From NCBI GenBank assembly GCA_963752505.1, contig CAVVYM010000003.1, forward strand, positions 124,001 to 188,000: DNA of 64,000 nucleotides, written 5' to 3'. The first letter of the stretch is position 1. Every line of letters begins with the position of its first letter. The position numbers and the translations under genes are program-made. Shown in pieces: positions 63,138 to 64,000 of this stretch. The stretch comes from JACJWR01 sp963752505 (GTDB lineage Bacteria > Actinomycetota > Actinomycetes > S36-B12 > UBA10799). The notes below the pieces were generated by a model that saw only the letters and a program-made list of their open reading frames with translations, ran no database searches and was not told the origin of the DNA.

Positions 63138-63238
63138 CCTCGCTGCCCGGTGATGGTCAGCGGCTCGGACTCGTCGTTCACCTGGTCGAGCAGGCAGTAC
63201 AAGTTTGCTCGTGCAGTCGTTGCGCTCACTATGGTCAT
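63089..63238 (-). pseudogene. YefM-type antitoxin, truncated
   Basis: The minus strand from ATG 63238 encodes MTIVSATTARANLYCLLDQV, then the antitoxin core LTITGQRGNAVLVSE, then 8 unrelated residues (AIAPFAAA) and a stop at 63089. The first 41 codons are a clear YefM N-terminal domain with a GGGGAGG ribosome site upstream. The toxin-binding C-terminus and any toxin gene are missing. The break lies at the junction with the vanZ fragment. Confidence 0.7.
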
Positions 63239-63390
63239 GGAATCCACCTCCCCAACCGCGGTACGTCTTTACGTACGCTGGGCCAAGTGGCAGTGGCCGG
63301 TGCTTGGTGCCGACTGCCGCGAACACCCTGTGGTTGACCGAAAAGGGCGAGGACGTGGTCGACCGGCTGGCTCCTGATCAGGAGGATTTC

Positions 63391-63546
63391 TCAGGCCAGG
63401 GCTGCGCGTAGTGCTCGTCCTGTGGCTGGGGTGATGGGCCGTAGTTCCGCCACCAGATGCCCGTCGCGGGTGATGCGAATCGTCTCCCCCCGCTCGACTC
63501 GATCAAGCACTTCGGAGAAGCCCCGAGAGGCGTGTGTGGCGGTCAC
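63391..63546 (-). CDS. Orphan Phd/YefM-type antitoxin, short
   Basis: From a GTG at 63546 the frame encodes 51 residues, VTATHASRGFSEVLDRVERG and IRITRDGHLVAELRPITPATG, a typical Phd-fold antitoxin N-terminus as found with VapC/PIN-type toxins. The C-terminus is short and no toxin gene follows, so the pair is incomplete. It may still bind DNA. Confidence 0.6.
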   Translation of the reverse strand: MTATHASRGFSEVLDRVERGETIRITRDGHLVAELRPITPATGRALRAALA

Positions 63547-63710
63547 CGTTCTCGTGTAGTCACGATTATCAGAGTTCTGCTGCTGGAGAGTTGATTCTTC
63601 GTCACGACGAGCCCGGCGGTGGGTGGATGTGAAAGGCCGCAGATCAGCCTGTGCAGGGTGCACGTTCACTGCTGAGGGCCTGAACTCGCTAGCCCGGGTT
63701 GCCTGGTTCT

Positions 63711-63786
63711 TGGAGCCGCGTGTCGGAATCGAACCGACGACCGTCCGCTTACAAGGCGGGTGCTCTGCCGACTGAGCTAACGCGGC
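63711..63786 (-). tRNA. tRNA-Thr (anticodon TGT)
   Basis: The minus strand folds into a full cloverleaf: acceptor GCCGCGT pairs with ACGCGGC, followed by T and an encoded CCA (63713-63711). The D arm is TAGCTCAGTCGGCAGAGCA, the anticodon loop CTTGTAA has TGT at 63753-63751, and the T arm contains GGTTCGATTCC. The outermost anticodon-stem pair is a C-A mismatch. It decodes ACA. Its 3' half is duplicated at 60321 and 61678, making it the probable attachment site of the cassettes to its left. Confidence 0.93.
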
Positions 63787-63953
63787 GCACGGCCATGACC
63801 CGGACCGGTGGGCGAGCCAAGGCGTCGACCCCAAGCGTAGGGGGCACACTTCCTTGCCCACACGACAACCCGGGCCCCAGCAGGTTGCTAGCCTCAGCGA
63901 AGGTCATCCGACGGCACCCCGCCCGACCGTCGGGCGCGTAGTTGGGAGACCGC

Positions 63954-64000
63954 ATGACGATCCGCAAGCCAGTGGCGGCCGCCGTCGCTCTGGCCGCCGT
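63954..64000 (+). CDS. Exported protein, 3' partial
   Basis: An ATG at 63954 with GGGAG about 6 nt upstream starts MTIRKPVAAAVALAAV, the basic and hydrophobic beginning of a signal peptide. The gene runs off the window edge, so nothing more can be said. It lies to the right of tRNA-Thr and is probably backbone chromosome. Confidence 0.5.
   Translation, partial: MTIRKPVAAAVALAA

Larger units (their letters stand above)
61678..63712. mobile_element. Putative tRNA-Thr cassette 2, decayed cargo
   Basis: A 2035-bp interval between att-like copy B and the intact tRNA-Thr. It holds a complete hypothetical membrane-protein gene, a vanZ N-terminal fragment joined tail to tail to a truncated yefM, an orphan Phd-type antitoxin and a possible further antitoxin relic. 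No recombinase gene is present. Confidence 0.5.

Noticed and set aside
60000..63710. Integrase or excisionase gene inside the tRNA-Thr cassettes
   Set aside because: All frames on both strands were read and none shows the R-H-R-Y tyrosine recombinase or serine recombinase motifs.

Overview
This 64 kb window is a chromosomal segment of a high-GC member of the Actinomycetia. The lineage call rests on gene content: mycothiol glycosyltransferase MshA, CarD, a BldC-type regulator, DUF3073, a bacterial sterol-carrier-protein ortholog, SenX3/RegX3, and an actinobacterial order of purine genes. GTG starts are common. At least eleven genes have a TANNNT hexamer 6-7 nt before the start codon, which is the layout of leaderless mRNAs.

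Region 1 (1-26.7 kb) is a dispersed purine locus, mostly on the minus strand: bldC, purM, purF, purL, purQ, purS, purC, purB, purD and purA. Other functions sit between these genes. They are an iron-type ABC importer behind an IdeR/DtxR box, an FMO/hydrolase/SCP operon, a phosphoketolase (xfp), a molybdate importer with a regulator carrying a TOBE domain (modA is frameshifted), a class III aminotransferase and ArfB.

Region 2 (26.7-40.4 kb) holds a renalase-like oxidoreductase, a class II FBP aldolase with about six single-base indels, a CoA-disulfide-reductase-like flavoprotein, DedA, an mrp Na+/H+ antiporter operon with fused A and B subunits, pyrE, a class I aminotransferase, an SDR and gpmA.

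Region 3 (40.4-58 kb) is conserved actinobacterial backbone: ybjN, mshA and phoU diverging from senX3-regX3; a lipoprotein and a membrane-anchored CxxC protein; then carD, ispD, ispF, cysS and rlmB; then a 895-residue zinc-ribbon membrane protein, a two-domain VOC protein, an Old Yellow Enzyme and a CrtI/retinol-saturase-like flavoprotein.

Region 4 (58-64 kb) is the accessory part and the most unusual. An asparagine-synthetase-like gene is cut at its 5' side by an IS21-like terminus. A complete tRNA-Thr(TGT) sits at 63.7 kb. Its 3' half (43 bp) recurs at 60321 (identical) and at 61678 (three mismatches), and both displaced copies are followed by the same roughly 110-130 bp arm carrying a hairpin and iterated AGACGGA motifs. 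This delimits two tandem cassettes of about 1.36 and 2.04 kb with no integrase gene. They carry a complete Phd/YefM-RelE toxin-antitoxin pair, a hypothetical membrane protein, a vanZ fragment fused tail to tail with a truncated yefM, an orphan Phd antitoxin and possibly one more antitoxin relic. I read it as a tRNA-Thr hotspot for small cassettes that depend on an integrase supplied in trans; that reading is inference.
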